This document shows, in pieces, positions 9,233 through 18,209 of a stretch of DNA of 64,000 nt. The stretch's first letter is position 1; each line of letters opens with the position of its first letter. Source of the stretch: Paraburkholderia sp. BL23I1N1 (lineage in GTDB: Bacteria > Pseudomonadota > Gammaproteobacteria > Burkholderiales > Burkholderiaceae); contig NZ_RAPV01000001.1 of assembly GCF_003610295.1 (NCBI RefSeq), positions 62,001-126,000 on the forward strand. The letters are read 5' to 3'. A program made the translations under genes and the position numbers. The notes beneath the pieces are model-generated. The model was not told the DNA's origin. It ran no database searches and was given only the letters and a program-made list of their open reading frames with translations.

Positions 9233-9957
9233 TGCGCGGCCTGCGCTCACGTCTGCATTCGGCGGCACCACTCACGCACGCTTCCACACGTGGCGCGCGC
9301 TTCGCACGGTCATGGCTAGGCGGTTTCAATCTGTTGCCATACCGGCAACGTAATGCGCGGCTCGCGCGCCGGCAGCGTTTGCTCGAATGGGTTGGCGCGG
9401 CGCTCGCCGGTTTCGCGGCCGTCCTCGCGTTAGCTGGGTGGCAGGTATTTGAAAGGGCGCGGCTCGATGTAGAGCGTGCGTCGATCGAACAATCGCTCAC
9501 GCAATTGACCATGCCGCTCGCGGAGCACGCCAGTTTGCTGAGGGCGCAAGACGAACATCGCAAAGGCGTGGCGCGTGCGATGAACCTGTCCGAGCCGCTT
9601 GCGCATTTGCGCGATCTGCTGAATGCCTTGAGTTTCGAACCCGGTGATGGCGTGGTGCTGCAGCGGTTGCGCCAGCGCGAGTACGAGACTGAGTTGCTCG
9701 CGACCTCGCGCGGATATCTCGCGTCGGCCGAATGGCTCAAACGCTTGAGCGCGATCCGTGGCGTCAAGGGCGCGCAGGTAAGTGATCTGCATCGCTCGGC
9801 GCCACGCAGCGGCGCGGTTGCGGCAGCCAGCGTGACCGGCCCGATCGAATTCGGCGCGCATTTGCGCTGGGGCGACCCGCCAAAGAAAACGGGCCATACG
9901 TCGGCCCAGGCGGCGCAGCGTCCCATGAAGTCTGAACAATCCGGAGGTGCGAAATGA
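9229..9957 (+). CDS. pilN: Type IV pilus assembly protein PilN
   Basis: PilN is a bitopic inner-membrane protein that joins PilM in the cytoplasm to PilO in the periplasm. The 242-residue product has the conserved cytoplasmic PilM-binding motif FNLLPYRQ at about residues 33-40, a membrane segment around residues 55-75, a periplasmic helix and a ferredoxin-like fold. About 32 extra residues before the motif are longer than usual. ATG 9229 overlaps the pilM stop and the gene overlaps pilO by four bases, so the operon is translationally coupled. The gene itself is intact although its operon is broken on both sides. Confidence 0.9.
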   Translation: MMRGLRSRLHSAAPLTHASTRGARFARSWLGGFNLLPYRQRNARLARRQRLLEWVGAALAGFAAVLALAGWQVFERARLDVERASIEQSLTQLTMPLAEHASLLRAQDEHRKGVARAMNLSEPLAHLRDLLNALSFEPGDGVVLQRLRQREYETELLATSRGYLASAEWLKRLSAIRGVKGAQVSDLHRSAPRSGAVAAASVTGPIEFGAHLRWGDPPKKTGHTSAQAAQRPMKSEQSGGAK

Positions 9958-10889
9958 GTACGACTTTTGTCGAGTTCGGCGGCGCGGCGAGCGCGCGGTT
10001 CTCTCTTTCCCAGTTGATGGCGCATGTGCGTGTGCCGCTCGCCGCCTGGAGCCGTCGGCGCCGTTGGGTGGTCGCATTGCTGATCGCAGCGGTGGTATTC
10101 GGACTCGGCACGCATGGCTGGGTTGTAGCCGATTTCGGCGGCGTCGAGGCGAGCCGAGCGGCATTGGAAGCGGCCACGCGGCATCTCGCGGACGCACGCC
10201 GCGCGCTGGCGCAATTGCCCGCGCTGCGCCGCGAAGCTGCCGCCAAACCGGGCCTACAGTTGCCTGCGTCATGGACCTCCGCGGACGATGTACGCATCGT
10301 GTCCGAACTCGCGACGCAGAATGGCGTCTCGTTGCTCTCGTTAGAACCGGGCGCCGTCAGCGGCTCGGGTGCCCAAAGCATGCGTCCCATACAACTCGCC
10401 GCGCACACCGATTTCGTCCACCTGATGGCATTTTTTCGTGGCCTGTCTGACTTGCCGGTGCTGATCGTTCCCGTCGACGTGACGGTCAACCGCGACGCCG
10501 CTTCGTTAGGAGTGAGGGCAACGCTTCACGTATTCAGCGCGCTGAGGCCGGCTACTTCCGCTGCTACTGATAGTGCTCCTGCGGATGCGTTTGCCGACGA
10601 GACTCTTGATTCGGAGGAGGAAGAAGACATCGTTTTCTTTGACCCGTTCTCGCTTCCGCAGATGCTCGCACCCGGCGAACTGCAATCCGACGCGTCTGAA
10701 CTGCGCCTCGTCGGCTTGCTACACGATCGTACGCGCGGGCTTGCGTTGCTCGACACACCGGATGGCGCCACCACGGTCGTGTCCGGACAGCAACTCGGAG
10801 CCGAGCGCGTCACGCGGCTCGACGCGCTCAGCATCACGCTGGCCAATGGCGGTGGGACGCGCACGCTGGCACTGACGGAGGCGTCCTGA
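9954..10889 (+). CDS. pilO: PilO-PilP fusion protein of the type IV pilus
   Basis: The 311-residue product joins two pilus proteins that are usually separate. Residues about 1-190 look like PilO: a short cytoplasmic tail, one membrane segment (about 38-55), a coiled coil and a ferredoxin-like domain. After an acidic linker (DSEEEEDIVFF) the C-terminal 80 residues resemble the PilP HR domain (DPFSLPQ at about 232, then a beta-rich GLLHDRTRGLALL and VVSGQQLG). PilP normally links PilO to the secretin PilQ, and no separate pilP is present in the operon. There is no lipobox for a free PilP. The start overlaps pilN and the stop overlaps the pilQ start by one base. Confidence 0.75.
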   Translation: MSTTFVEFGGAASARFSLSQLMAHVRVPLAAWSRRRRWVVALLIAAVVFGLGTHGWVVADFGGVEASRAALEAATRHLADARRALAQLPALRREAAAKPGLQLPASWTSADDVRIVSELATQNGVSLLSLEPGAVSGSGAQSMRPIQLAAHTDFVHLMAFFRGLSDLPVLIVPVDVTVNRDAASLGVRATLHVFSALRPATSAATDSAPADAFADETLDSEEEEDIVFFDPFSLPQMLAPGELQSDASELRLVGLLHDRTRGLALLDTPDGATTVVSGQQLGAERVTRLDALSITLANGGGTRTLALTEAS

Positions 10890-10987
10890 TGGGGCAGATG
10901 AAACCGTTCGGTGTCGCGGAGTCGTGCGTCAGCGTTTGTGTGCGATCTGGATCTGGCGAATGCCGCCGCGTGCCTGAAAGCGTGCGT

Positions 10988-11083
10988 GTGAGCCCGGTTC
11001 GCGACTTGATTCGCAACCTGGTTCTGGGACTGGTTAGCAGCCCGATCCGCAAGCCGATTCGGAGCCCGATCCGCAGCCTGATC
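10988..11083 (+). repeat. 12-bp imperfect tandem repeat in the 5' part of pilQ
   Basis: Eight successive 12-base units resembling CGCAGCCCGATC run without gaps, for example AGCAGCCCGATC, CGCAAGCCGATT, CGGAGCCCGATC and CGCAGCCTGATC. In the pilQ frame they encode a four-residue repeat close to Ser/Arg-Pro/Leu-Ile-Arg just before the hydrophobic core of the signal peptide. Copy-number changes would keep the frame. Confidence 0.8.
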
Positions 11084-11098
11084 GCCGTCATGGCATTA

Positions 11099-11116
11099 GA
11101 CGGTGTTAGGAACTTC
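11099..11116 (+). repeat. Left terminal inverted repeat of the IS
   Basis: Eighteen bases identical to the complement of the right end. The preceding TA (11097-11098) is the left target duplication. Confidence 0.93.
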
Positions 11117-11142
11117 CGGTCAAAACCTGGTACCCTGGAGGG

Positions 11143-11955
11143 ATGACAAGAGAGAAACGTAAAGCGTACCCGACAGACGTGTCAGACGAAGAATGGAGCT
11201 TCGTAGCAGCGTATCTGATGTTGATGGATGAGAGTGCACCACAGCGTAAATACGAGTTGCGCGAGATGTTCAATGCGTTGCGCTGGATGGCTCGCGCTGG
11301 GGCTGCGTGGCGAATGCTGCCGACCAACTTCCCGCCGTGGGAACTCGTGTACCAGCAGACGCAACGATGGCTGGCGGCCGGCTGTTTCGAATGCATGGTG
11401 AGTGATCTTCGTTCAATCATCCGTGTCGCGCAGGGGCGGCGGGGGCAGCCCAGCGCGGTGATCCTTGATGGCCGTACGATGCAATCGACATGTGAGAGCG
11501 GTCCACGCGCAGGCTATGACGGCTACAAGCGCAAGCGTGGCAGCAAGGTGCATATGGCGGTCGACACGCTGGGTCAGTTGCTCGCCGTACACGTGACGCC
11601 GGCCAACGAGCAGGAGCGCGCACAGGTGACAGAGCTGGCGCGCCAGGTGCAGCAGGCAACGGGAGAAACCGTGAAAGTGGCCTTTGCCGATCAGGGTTAC
11701 ACGGGCGAAGCTCCTGCGCAGGCCGCGCGCGCTCAGGGAATTGATCTCCAGGTGATCAAGCTCGATGAAGCGAAAAAGGGTTTTGTGCTGTTGCCACGTC
11801 GATGGGTAGTCGAGCGCAGCTTCGGATGGCTCAACCGCTTTCGACGCCTCGCTCGCGACTACGAACGCTTGCCCGAAACACTCGCAGGTCTGCATTTTGT
11901 CGTCTTCGCCATGCTTATGCTTGTCCATGCAATCCCAGTACTTCGAAGTTCCTAA
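11143..11955 (+). CDS. IS5-family DDE transposase
   Basis: The 270-residue transposase has an N-terminal helical region of the DUF4096 type (SDEEWSFVAAYL, ALRWMARAGAAWRMLP) followed by a DDE domain. The likely catalytic acids are Asp in VILDGRTMQS, Asp in VAFADQGYTG and Glu in WVVERSFGWLNRFRRLARDYE, which is the IS4/IS5 Y-R-K-E region. It is a single frame without the frameshift arrangement seen in some IS5 subgroups. It begins 44 bases inside the left end and stops just before the right repeat, so the element appears complete and possibly active. Confidence 0.95.
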   Translation: MTREKRKAYPTDVSDEEWSFVAAYLMLMDESAPQRKYELREMFNALRWMARAGAAWRMLPTNFPPWELVYQQTQRWLAAGCFECMVSDLRSIIRVAQGRRGQPSAVILDGRTMQSTCESGPRAGYDGYKRKRGSKVHMAVDTLGQLLAVHVTPANEQERAQVTELARQVQQATGETVKVAFADQGYTGEAPAQAARAQGIDLQVIKLDEAKKGFVLLPRRWVVERSFGWLNRFRRLARDYERLPETLAGLHFVVFAMLMLVHAIPVLRSS

Positions 11956-11962
11956 CACCGTC
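11945..11962 (-). repeat. Right terminal inverted repeat of the IS
   Basis: This is the complement of the left 18-base end and overlaps the last codons and stop of the transposase gene. TA at 11963-11964 is the right copy of the target duplication. Confidence 0.93.
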
Positions 11963-13654
11963 TAAGCGCCGGCATCGTTCATGCTTCGACTCCACCGCTG
12001 TCGCCGCTGCCCGCGATCATGCCACTCGACGACGCCATTGCGCCGCCCGATGCCTGATACGACGTACCGCCGCTGCCGCGCGGCGTCGTTGCCGAAGTGC
12101 CCAACCCGTTTCGCGACGAGTCCGCCGACGAGCGCGGCGTATCGCGCGCAGAGGTAAGCGCCGAAATCGGGCGCACCGACGACCTGGGCAGTGACGCAGA
12201 CGGCTCATTGCCGCTACGGAGGCAATCCGCAGCAACGGCGCGCGACGACCTCACTGGAGCCGCGGCGCTCGAAGGGCCGCCGGTGCCGCTGTCTCCGCTT
12301 GCGCGGCTGAGCGGCGCGCCGAAAACGCCTGCAGACGCTAACCTCGCCGCCGACGACAAACCGATCTCGCTCAACTTTCAGCGCGCCGAACTCGGTGCCG
12401 TGCTCAACGCGTTCGCCCAGTTCACCGGACTGAACACCGTCGCGAGCGAGAGAGTGCGTGGCGCCGTTTCTCTGCGGCTCGACAAAGTGCCATGGCGCAC
12501 TGCGTTCGATACCTTGCTCGACGTCAACGGGTTAGCCATGGAGCGCCACGGCAACGTGATCTGGGTCGCGCCGATTGCCGATCTGGCCGCGCGTGAACGG
12601 CAGCGTTTCGAAGCGCACGCGAGAGCTGCCGATCTTGAGCCGCTCGCAAGTCGCACGTTCGAGCTGCACTATGCACGCGCGGGAGACGTGCGGCGCCTGT
12701 TGACAGGTGCCGGCAACCAGCGCGTGCTGTCCAAACGCGGCGCCGCGACTGCCGATCCGCGCACCAATCTGCTGTTCGTCACCGATCTCGACGCACGCCT
12801 CGCGCAAATCACTGCGCTGCTTGCCTCCGTCGACCGGCCGAGCCGTCAGGTATTGATCGAAGCGCGTATCGTCGAGGGCGAGCATGGTTTTTCGCGCAAT
12901 CTCGGCGTGCGGCTTTCCATGGCGGCCACCAATGCCGACGGCACCGCCCGAGGCTTGACTGAGGGCATGTACGATCTGTCGGCACGGCCGATTTCCGGTT
13001 TCGACGCCGCCACCGCCGGGTTGACCTTGTTCGCAGCCGGGGCGACGCGGCTCCTGAACATCGAGTTGAGCGCGCTGGAGGCCGAAGGGCGCGGCGAAAT
13101 CGTCTCGAGCCCACGGATCGTGACGGCGGACCGGATGAAAGCGGTCGTCGAGCAGGGCACCGAGCTGCCCTATCAGGCGAAAGTGGGGCAGGGCGTGTCG
13201 GGCGTGCAGTTTCGCCGCGCCACGCTCAAACTGGAGGTTGAGCCGCAAATCATGCCGGACGGCAGAGTGGTGCTGGACCTCGACATTGCGAAAGACAGCG
13301 TGGGCGAGCAGATCGATGCCGGGCCCGCGATCAACACCAAACACGTGCAAACGCGCGTCGAAGTCGAAGATGGTGGTACGGTGTCGATCGGCGGAATTCA
13401 TGCGACCGACGACCGGGACGATGTGACGCGGGTGCCGGTCCTGGGCAAAATACCGTTTTTAGGGGCGCTTTTTCGCCATCGGGCCCATCGGGACAAGCGC
13501 AGTGAACTGGTAGTTTTCATCACGCCGCGCGTCGTTCAGACAAATTAGGGGCATGCTGCCACCGCTGTTGAGCGGCGGCCGGCAGGCTCGACAAGGCAGC
13601 CGCTTTGCCAGTAAGCTGCGGCACGAACCATACCGGATTAGCCAGAGGACACCG

Positions 13655-14206
13655 TTGCAAGCGCGGGACGCACACGCCAATGTATTTTTTGTAGGGCTCA
13701 TGGGGGCAGGCAAAACCACCGTGGGCCGGGCCATTGCGCGCCGTCTCGATCGCCCGTTCTTCGATTCCGATCATGAAATCGAGGCGCGCACGGGCGCGCG
13801 CATCCCCGTGATCTTCGAGCTGGAAGGCGAAGCGGGCTTTCGCGAGCGCGAGGCGCACGTGATTTCCGACCTGACCGGGCGCGACAATATCGTGCTGGCC
13901 ACGGGCGGCGGCGCGGTGCTGCGGCTGGAAAACCGGCAAGCGCTGCAAAATCGGGGCGTGGTGATCTATTTGCGCGCCAATCCGCACGATTTGTGGCTGC
14001 GCACCCGGCGCGACAAGAATCGCCCGCTTTTGCAGACCGAAGACCCTAAAGCGCGCCTCGAAGCGCTCTACGAAGTGCGCGATCCGCTATACCGGGAATG
14101 CGCGCACTTTGTGATCGAAACCGGCCGGCCTTCGGTCAACGGACTCGTCAACATGGTTCTGATGCAGCTCGAGATGGCCGGCGTCGCCAAACATCCTGCT
14201 TCATAA
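13655..14206 (+). CDS. aroK: Shikimate kinase
   Basis: AroK phosphorylates shikimate with ATP in the chorismate pathway. The P-loop GLMGAGKTT, the substrate motif FFDSDHEIE, the RERE and GGGAV shikimate-binding motifs and the lid segment [11 protein letters not shown] are all present. The frame is open from ATG 13553, but I prefer TTG 13655: an AGAGGA box lies six bases before it and the protein then has 183 residues, the normal size. The longer reading would add 34 unrelated residues. It follows pilQ as in many proteobacteria, where aroKB share the pil operon, and aroB starts just after it. Confidence 0.93.
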   Translation: MQARDAHANVFFVGLMGAGKTTVGRAIARRLDRPFFDSDHEIEARTGARIPVIFELEGEAGFREREAHVISDLTGRDNIVLATGGGAVLRLENRQALQNRGVVIYLRANPHDLWLRTRRDKNRPLLQTEDPKARLEALYEVRDPLYRECAHFVIETGRPSVNGLVNMVLMQLEMAGVAKHPAS

Positions 14207-14214
14207 TGGACCGT

Positions 14215-15291
14215 ATGAATACCGTCAATGTCGAACTGGGCGAACGCGCCTACCCCATCCATATCGGTGCCGATCTGATCGGCCAGACTGCGCTGTTCGC
14301 GCCGCATATCGCCGGCAGCTCGGTCATGATCGTCACGAACACCACGGTCGATCCGCTCTATGGCGACACGCTGCGCGCGGCGCTAGCGCCGCTGGGCAAG
14401 CAGGTGTCCACGGTCGTTTTGCCGGATGGCGAAGCGTACAAGAACCTCGAAACCCTGAACCTGATTTTCGACGCGCTGCTGGGTTCGCGCGCCGATCGCA
14501 AGACCACGCTGATCGCCCTCGGCGGCGGCGTGATCGGCGACATGACGGGTTTTGCCGCGGCCTGCTACATGCGCGGCGTGCCGTTCATCCAGGTGCCGAC
14601 CTCCTTGCTGTCGCAAGTCGATTCGTCGGTGGGCGGCAAGACCGGCATCAACCATCCGCTCGGCAAGAACATGATCGGCGCGTTCTACCAGCCGCAAGCC
14701 GTGATCGCCGACATCGGCGCGCTGCGCACGCTGCCGGCGCGAGAACTGGCAGCGGGTGTCGCCGAAGTGATCAAGACCGGCGCGATTGCCGACGCCGGTT
14801 TCTTCATCTGGATCGAAGCGAACGTCGAGGCGCTCAATCGCTGCGAGCCGGCAGCGCTGGCCGAGGCGGTCAAGCGCTCGTGCGAAATCAAGGCATCGGT
14901 GGTGGCGCAGGACGAGCGCGAAGGCGGGCTGCGCGCGATCCTCAATTTTGGCCACACCTTCGGCCATGCGATCGAAGCCGGGCTCGGTTATGGCGAATGG
15001 CTGCACGGCGAGGCGGTCGGCTGCGGGATGGCGATGGCGGCTGACCTGTCGGTGCGCATGGGTTTTCTCGACGAAGCGGCGCGCAAGCGTCTGGTCGACG
15101 TGATCGTTGCCGCGCATTTGCCCACCCGGGCGCCCGCGCTCGGCGATTCGCGTTACGTCGAACTCATGCGGGTCGACAAGAAGGCGGAAGCCGGTGCGAT
15201 CAAATTCATTCTGCTGAAGCGTTTCGGTGAGACGCTCATCACCCAGGCGCCCGACGCCGAGGTGCATGCCACGCTGGCTGCCGCCGTCTAG
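14215..15291 (+). CDS. aroB: 3-dehydroquinate synthase
   Basis: AroB converts DAHP to 3-dehydroquinate using NAD and a divalent metal, the second step of the shikimate pathway. The 358-residue product shows LPDGEAYKN, the NAD-binding [13 protein letters not shown], the [13 protein letters not shown] motif and the metal ligands in [17 protein letters not shown] and [13 protein letters not shown] 14206, which overlaps the aroK stop, would add three residues; I took ATG 14215 because the conserved family N-terminus begins there. The gene is coupled to aroK and is intact. Confidence 0.96.
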   Translation: MNTVNVELGERAYPIHIGADLIGQTALFAPHIAGSSVMIVTNTTVDPLYGDTLRAALAPLGKQVSTVVLPDGEAYKNLETLNLIFDALLGSRADRKTTLIALGGGVIGDMTGFAAACYMRGVPFIQVPTSLLSQVDSSVGGKTGINHPLGKNMIGAFYQPQAVIADIGALRTLPARELAAGVAEVIKTGAIADAGFFIWIEANVEALNRCEPAALAEAVKRSCEIKASVVAQDEREGGLRAILNFGHTFGHAIEAGLGYGEWLHGEAVGCGMAMAADLSVRMGFLDEAARKRLVDVIVAAHLPTRAPALGDSRYVELMRVDKKAEAGAIKFILLKRFGETLITQAPDAEVHATLAAAV

Positions 15292-15368
15292 ACCGACTCG
15301 GCGAGGGCCTGGCAGCAAGGCAATATGCACCAGCGTCACGAGGCGCCGCCCATGTTTCGGAGAATCCG

Positions 15369-16571
15369 GTGACTGACAGGCGCAGCGACGATGTACAGCA
15401 TGACCCGGCAGGCACGCCCGTGAGCGGCGTGCCATCGCAGGAAGCACTTGAAGCGCATCTCGCGCCGTATGCGGCTCATTCCGCCCAGTCGCGCGGCCGC
15501 CGCTATCCCGAAGCCGCGCCGAGTGCGCGTACCGAATTCCAGCGCGATCGCGACCGCATCGTCCACTCGACGGCATTCCGTCGGCTCGAGTACAAAACTC
15601 AGGTGTTCGTGAATCACGAGGGCGACCTGTTTCGCACGCGCCTCACGCACAGCCTCGAAGTCGCGCAGATCGCCCGTTCGGTCGCCCGCAATCTGCGCGT
15701 CAACGAAGATCTCGTCGAAGCCATTTCGCTGGCACACGACCTCGGCCATACGCCGTTCGGCCACGCTGGCCAGGACGCGCTGAACGAATGCATGCGCGAA
15801 CACGGGGGCTTCGAGCACAACCTGCAAAGCCTCGCGGTAGTCGACGATCTGGAGGAGCACTACGGCGCGTTCAATGGCCTGAACCTCTGCTTCGAAACGC
15901 GGGAAGGCATTCTCAAGCACTGTTCTCGTGAGAATGCACGGCGGCTTGGCGCGCTCGGTGAGCGTTTTCTGGAGGGGCGGCAGCCTTCTATCGAAGCGCA
16001 GATCGCCAACGTCGCCGATGAGATCGCGTACAACAATCACGATGTCGACGACGGCCTGCGCTCAGGCCTCCTCACGGTGGAACAGCTTGCCGAAGTGGAG
16101 TTATGGCAGACGCACTTCGAGGCGGCGCGTGGGGATTATCCGCACATCGAGGGACGCCGGCTGATTCACGAGACCGTGCGCCGCATCATCAATACGCTGA
16201 TCGTCGACCTGATCGATACGACCTCGCTCAATCTGGCAAGGCATGCGCCCGTCTCGCTGGACGCTGTGCGCGCGGCACCGCCGCTGGTCGCGCATAGCGA
16301 AGCGATCGCCGCGCAGGCCGCAGCGCTCAAGCGCTTTCTGTTCAAGAACCTGTACCGCCACTATCGGGTGATGCGCATGGCCAACAAGGCGCGCCGTGTG
16401 GTGGCAGGTCTGTTCGACGCCTTCACTGAAGATCCGCGGCTATTGCCACCCAGCTATCAATCCACGGACGCGTCGCAGCAACCGCGCCTGATCGCCCACT
16501 ACATCGCGGGCATGACGGATCGATATGCCGTGAAGGAGTATCAGCGGCTGTTCGTGATCGACGACAATTGA
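15369..16571 (+). CDS. dgt: Deoxyguanosinetriphosphate triphosphohydrolase-like protein (type 2)
   Basis: This HD-domain enzyme hydrolyses dNTPs to nucleosides and triphosphate. The 400-residue product has the conserved [15 protein letters not shown] start, the first metal His in [15 protein letters not shown], the HD pair in [14 protein letters not shown] and the downstream Asp in [16 protein letters not shown]. Length and motifs fit the dGTPase type 2 subfamily common downstream of aroB in betaproteobacteria. The start is GTG 15369, with GGAG about seven bases upstream. The physiological nucleotide is not predictable from sequence. Confidence 0.92.
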   Translation: MTDRRSDDVQHDPAGTPVSGVPSQEALEAHLAPYAAHSAQSRGRRYPEAAPSARTEFQRDRDRIVHSTAFRRLEYKTQVFVNHEGDLFRTRLTHSLEVAQIARSVARNLRVNEDLVEAISLAHDLGHTPFGHAGQDALNECMREHGGFEHNLQSLAVVDDLEEHYGAFNGLNLCFETREGILKHCSRENARRLGALGERFLEGRQPSIEAQIANVADEIAYNNHDVDDGLRSGLLTVEQLAEVELWQTHFEAARGDYPHIEGRRLIHETVRRIINTLIVDLIDTTSLNLARHAPVSLDAVRAAPPLVAHSEAIAAQAAALKRFLFKNLYRHYRVMRMANKARRVVAGLFDAFTEDPRLLPPSYQSTDASQQPRLIAHYIAGMTDRYAVKEYQRLFVIDDN

Positions 16572-16611
16572 TCAGCCGGACGCCTGGTGCGACCGGCCTA
16601 CCGCACTCGGC

Positions 16612-16992
16612 CTACCGTAGCCGCGACGCGAACAACGCACCCGCAATCAGCGCTACACCGCCGACGATCGCAAGCGTTTGCCACGGATTTTCACGCACGT
16701 AGTCGTCGGCGCTGCCGATCGCGACTTCGGCGCGTTCCCGCATGGCTTCGCGAGCGTCGTTCAGCCGGTCGCGCGCGACGTCGAGCTGTTTGCGCAGTTT
16801 GCTGCGCAGCGCCACGGCGTCGGCCTGTGTGCCGTCCGCCAGGCTGGATTCGAGTTCCGACACCAGCGTGCGTAATTCGCCCGCGATATCTTCAACCGCA
16901 TGGCGGCTATGGCGAGCGATACGCCGCGCACGGCGGCTAGTGGTTGTCCAGGATTCGCCGAGGGCGTCTCGCGTATTGGGAAGTGCTGTCAT
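16612..16992 (-). CDS. DUF883 (ElaB/YqjD-family) membrane-anchored protein
   Basis: The 126-residue product has a charged helical N-terminal region, a conserved YVRENPWQTLAIVGG motif and one C-terminal membrane helix ending in basic residues. ElaB and YqjD of E. coli have this layout; they sit in the inner membrane with the soluble part in the cytoplasm and bind ribosomes in stationary phase. I chose the ATG at 16992, which has GGAGC just upstream; the frame is open further but those residues are not family-like. The gene converges with dgt. The exact function here is unknown. Confidence 0.85.
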   Translation of the reverse strand: MTALPNTRDALGESWTTTSRRARRIARHSRHAVEDIAGELRTLVSELESSLADGTQADAVALRSKLRKQLDVARDRLNDAREAMRERAEVAIGSADDYVRENPWQTLAIVGGVALIAGALFASRLR

Positions 16993-17299
16993 GGTCGCTC
17001 CGTCGATGAAGGTGAGAAAAGTCTCCGCGTACTCATGCTGAAACATGGCGTGACGCAACTTCGATGCCACAGGCGGCGAGCTGTTCCGGCAAGATCATCG
17101 CACACGTGTCGACGGTTTCCAGTGGCAGAAATTGCACAGGAAAGGTCGATTGGTGGTCAAAATTACAATGCATCCGGCATTTACCATAATGGGTGACAGA
17201 GGCATAGAATCAAAAAAACGCCGTCACATGGGTGACGGCGTTTGGTCGAGGTGCGGACTGTTCGCGACGGTTCGATCCAGGCAGACACAGCCGGATTCC
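16993..17299. other. Intergenic stretch between two minus-strand genes
   Basis: This 307-base region holds the terminator of the OmpW gene at 17212-17243. The rest probably carries the promoter of the DUF883 gene. No other gene or repeat is evident. Confidence 0.5.
17212..17243 (-). terminator. Terminator after the OmpW-family gene
   Basis: CGCCGTCAC and GTGACGGCG form a perfect 9-bp stem with an ATGG loop, extended by AAA/TTT. The seven A at 17212-17218 become the T-run on the minus strand, 60 bases downstream of the gene. Confidence 0.88.
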
Positions 17300-18022
17300 C
17301 TAGAACACGTAACCTATCTTCGCGTAAGTAACGATCGGGTTGAGCCTGATTTTTGCCTCGGACGTCACGGTCAGGTTGCCGACCGGAGTCGACGCGTTCG
17401 AGGTCAGTTTCGCGGTTACGCTAAGCGGTATGTATGAGACGGAGAGCCCTGCGAACCAGTGTTTGGTGATCGCATAGTTGAAACCGAGATTAAACACCGG
17501 TGCCCAGGAACGATCCGTCGATACTGAGGTCGGACCATGCAGTACGCCTTGTTCAAACGCCGTGTTGGTGATCTTCGCGTCGGTGAACCAGACGTACGTG
17601 ACGCCAAGGCCTGCATACGGTCGGAACTTCGCGGCGGCGTCGTTGAAGTAGTATTTGAACAGGAGAGCAGGACTCCATTGCTTCGCGGAGCCGAGCGTAC
17701 CGAATTGCGAGAAGGTGCCTGTACCTAGCAGATTGAATTTCGGCGGAATGCCAATTTCGGCTTCCGCGGAGATGTGATCGGTGACAAAGTAGCCTAGGCT
17801 TAAGCCGAGGGTGTCGGAGCTGTCGATGCCAGCGCCGGTGCCGGGCAGTGAAATGTTGACGGGTGTTCCGCCGGCGCTTGTTTCCTTCAGCGGATCGCTA
17901 CTGTCTTGGGGGGCGAAATGGAACCACCCCGTCGTAGCGTAGAAACTGCCGGCCGATTGCGCGTGAGCTGCCGTCATGCAGGCAAGCGCCGCGATCCCCG
18001 TTATGGCCTGTTTTAATTTCAT
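17300..18022 (-). CDS. OmpW-family outer membrane protein
   Basis: OmpW proteins are small eight-stranded outer-membrane beta barrels that form a narrow hydrophobic channel. The 240-residue product has a cleavable signal (MKLKQAITGIAALACMTAAHAQ), alternating aromatic strands, the central KFRPYAGLGVTYVWF motif, the DRSWAPVFNLGFNYAI region and a C-terminal Phe, the usual assembly signal. The start at 18022 has a perfect GGAGGAG box. It lies divergent from the RAYT-like gene. The substrate is not known; family members respond to osmotic and oxidative conditions. Confidence 0.9.
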   Translation of the reverse strand: MKLKQAITGIAALACMTAAHAQSAGSFYATTGWFHFAPQDSSDPLKETSAGGTPVNISLPGTGAGIDSSDTLGLSLGYFVTDHISAEAEIGIPPKFNLLGTGTFSQFGTLGSAKQWSPALLFKYYFNDAAAKFRPYAGLGVTYVWFTDAKITNTAFEQGVLHGPTSVSTDRSWAPVFNLGFNYAITKHWFAGLSVSYIPLSVTAKLTSNASTPVGNLTVTSEAKIRLNPIVTYAKIGYVF

Positions 18023-18209
18023 ATGTGCTCCTCCAAAAAAGGCCCGCTCATTATGACCACAACGTTTGAAACAAACCATACGCGGCAGTTAGAGCTTTCT
18101 CCCTAAGCGCCGGGCGGTTTCTGGCTAAGCCGCGCCGCGCCGAACCCAGCGCCCATGCGGCTTTTCGGACCTTCGGGTATATACCAACGCGACTATCGGA
18201 TACTCCAGC

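Larger units (their letters stand above)
11099..11962 (+). mobile_element. IS5-family insertion sequence, 864 bp, inserted in pilQ
   Basis: The element is bounded by perfect 18-bp terminal inverted repeats (GACGGTGTTAGGAACTTC at 11099-11116 and its complement at 11945-11962). It is flanked on both sides by TA (11097-11098 and 11963-11964), the expected short target duplication. It holds one transposase gene that fills most of its length. Size, DDE-type transposase and short AT target agree with the IS5 family; the subgroup cannot be fixed without a database. Intact ends and an intact transposase suggest a recent insertion. Confidence 0.95.
10889..13548 (+). pseudogene. pilQ: pilQ secretin gene, interrupted by an IS element and by an in-frame stop
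   Basis: PilQ forms the outer-membrane ring through which the pilus passes. The gene starts at ATG 10889. Its frame runs to codon TTA at 11096-11098, where an IS5-family element is inserted with a TA duplication. Removing 11099-11964 restores the frame and rebuilds a signal peptide end (MALSAGIVHA). The restored frame then meets TGA at 12055-12057 before continuing without a break to 13548. The part from about 12350 has an STN domain (ISLNFQRAELGAVLNAF), a short secretin N-domain and the secretin core ending in VPVLGKIPFLGALFR and ELVVFITPR. The longest remaining frame (GTG 12097) lacks a signal peptide, so no working secretin is expected. Confidence 0.88.

Noticed and set aside
8799..10214. 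471-codon minus-strand frame across pilM, pilN and pilO
   Set aside because: The composition is Arg/Ala/Ser-rich with no motif, and the plus-strand pil genes explain the region.
8567..12057. Reading the TGA codons in pilM and pilQ as selenocysteine or as programmed readthrough
   Set aside because: Pilus proteins are not selenoproteins, no selenocysteine hairpin is evident after either stop, and the IS in pilQ already shows that the operon is not maintained.
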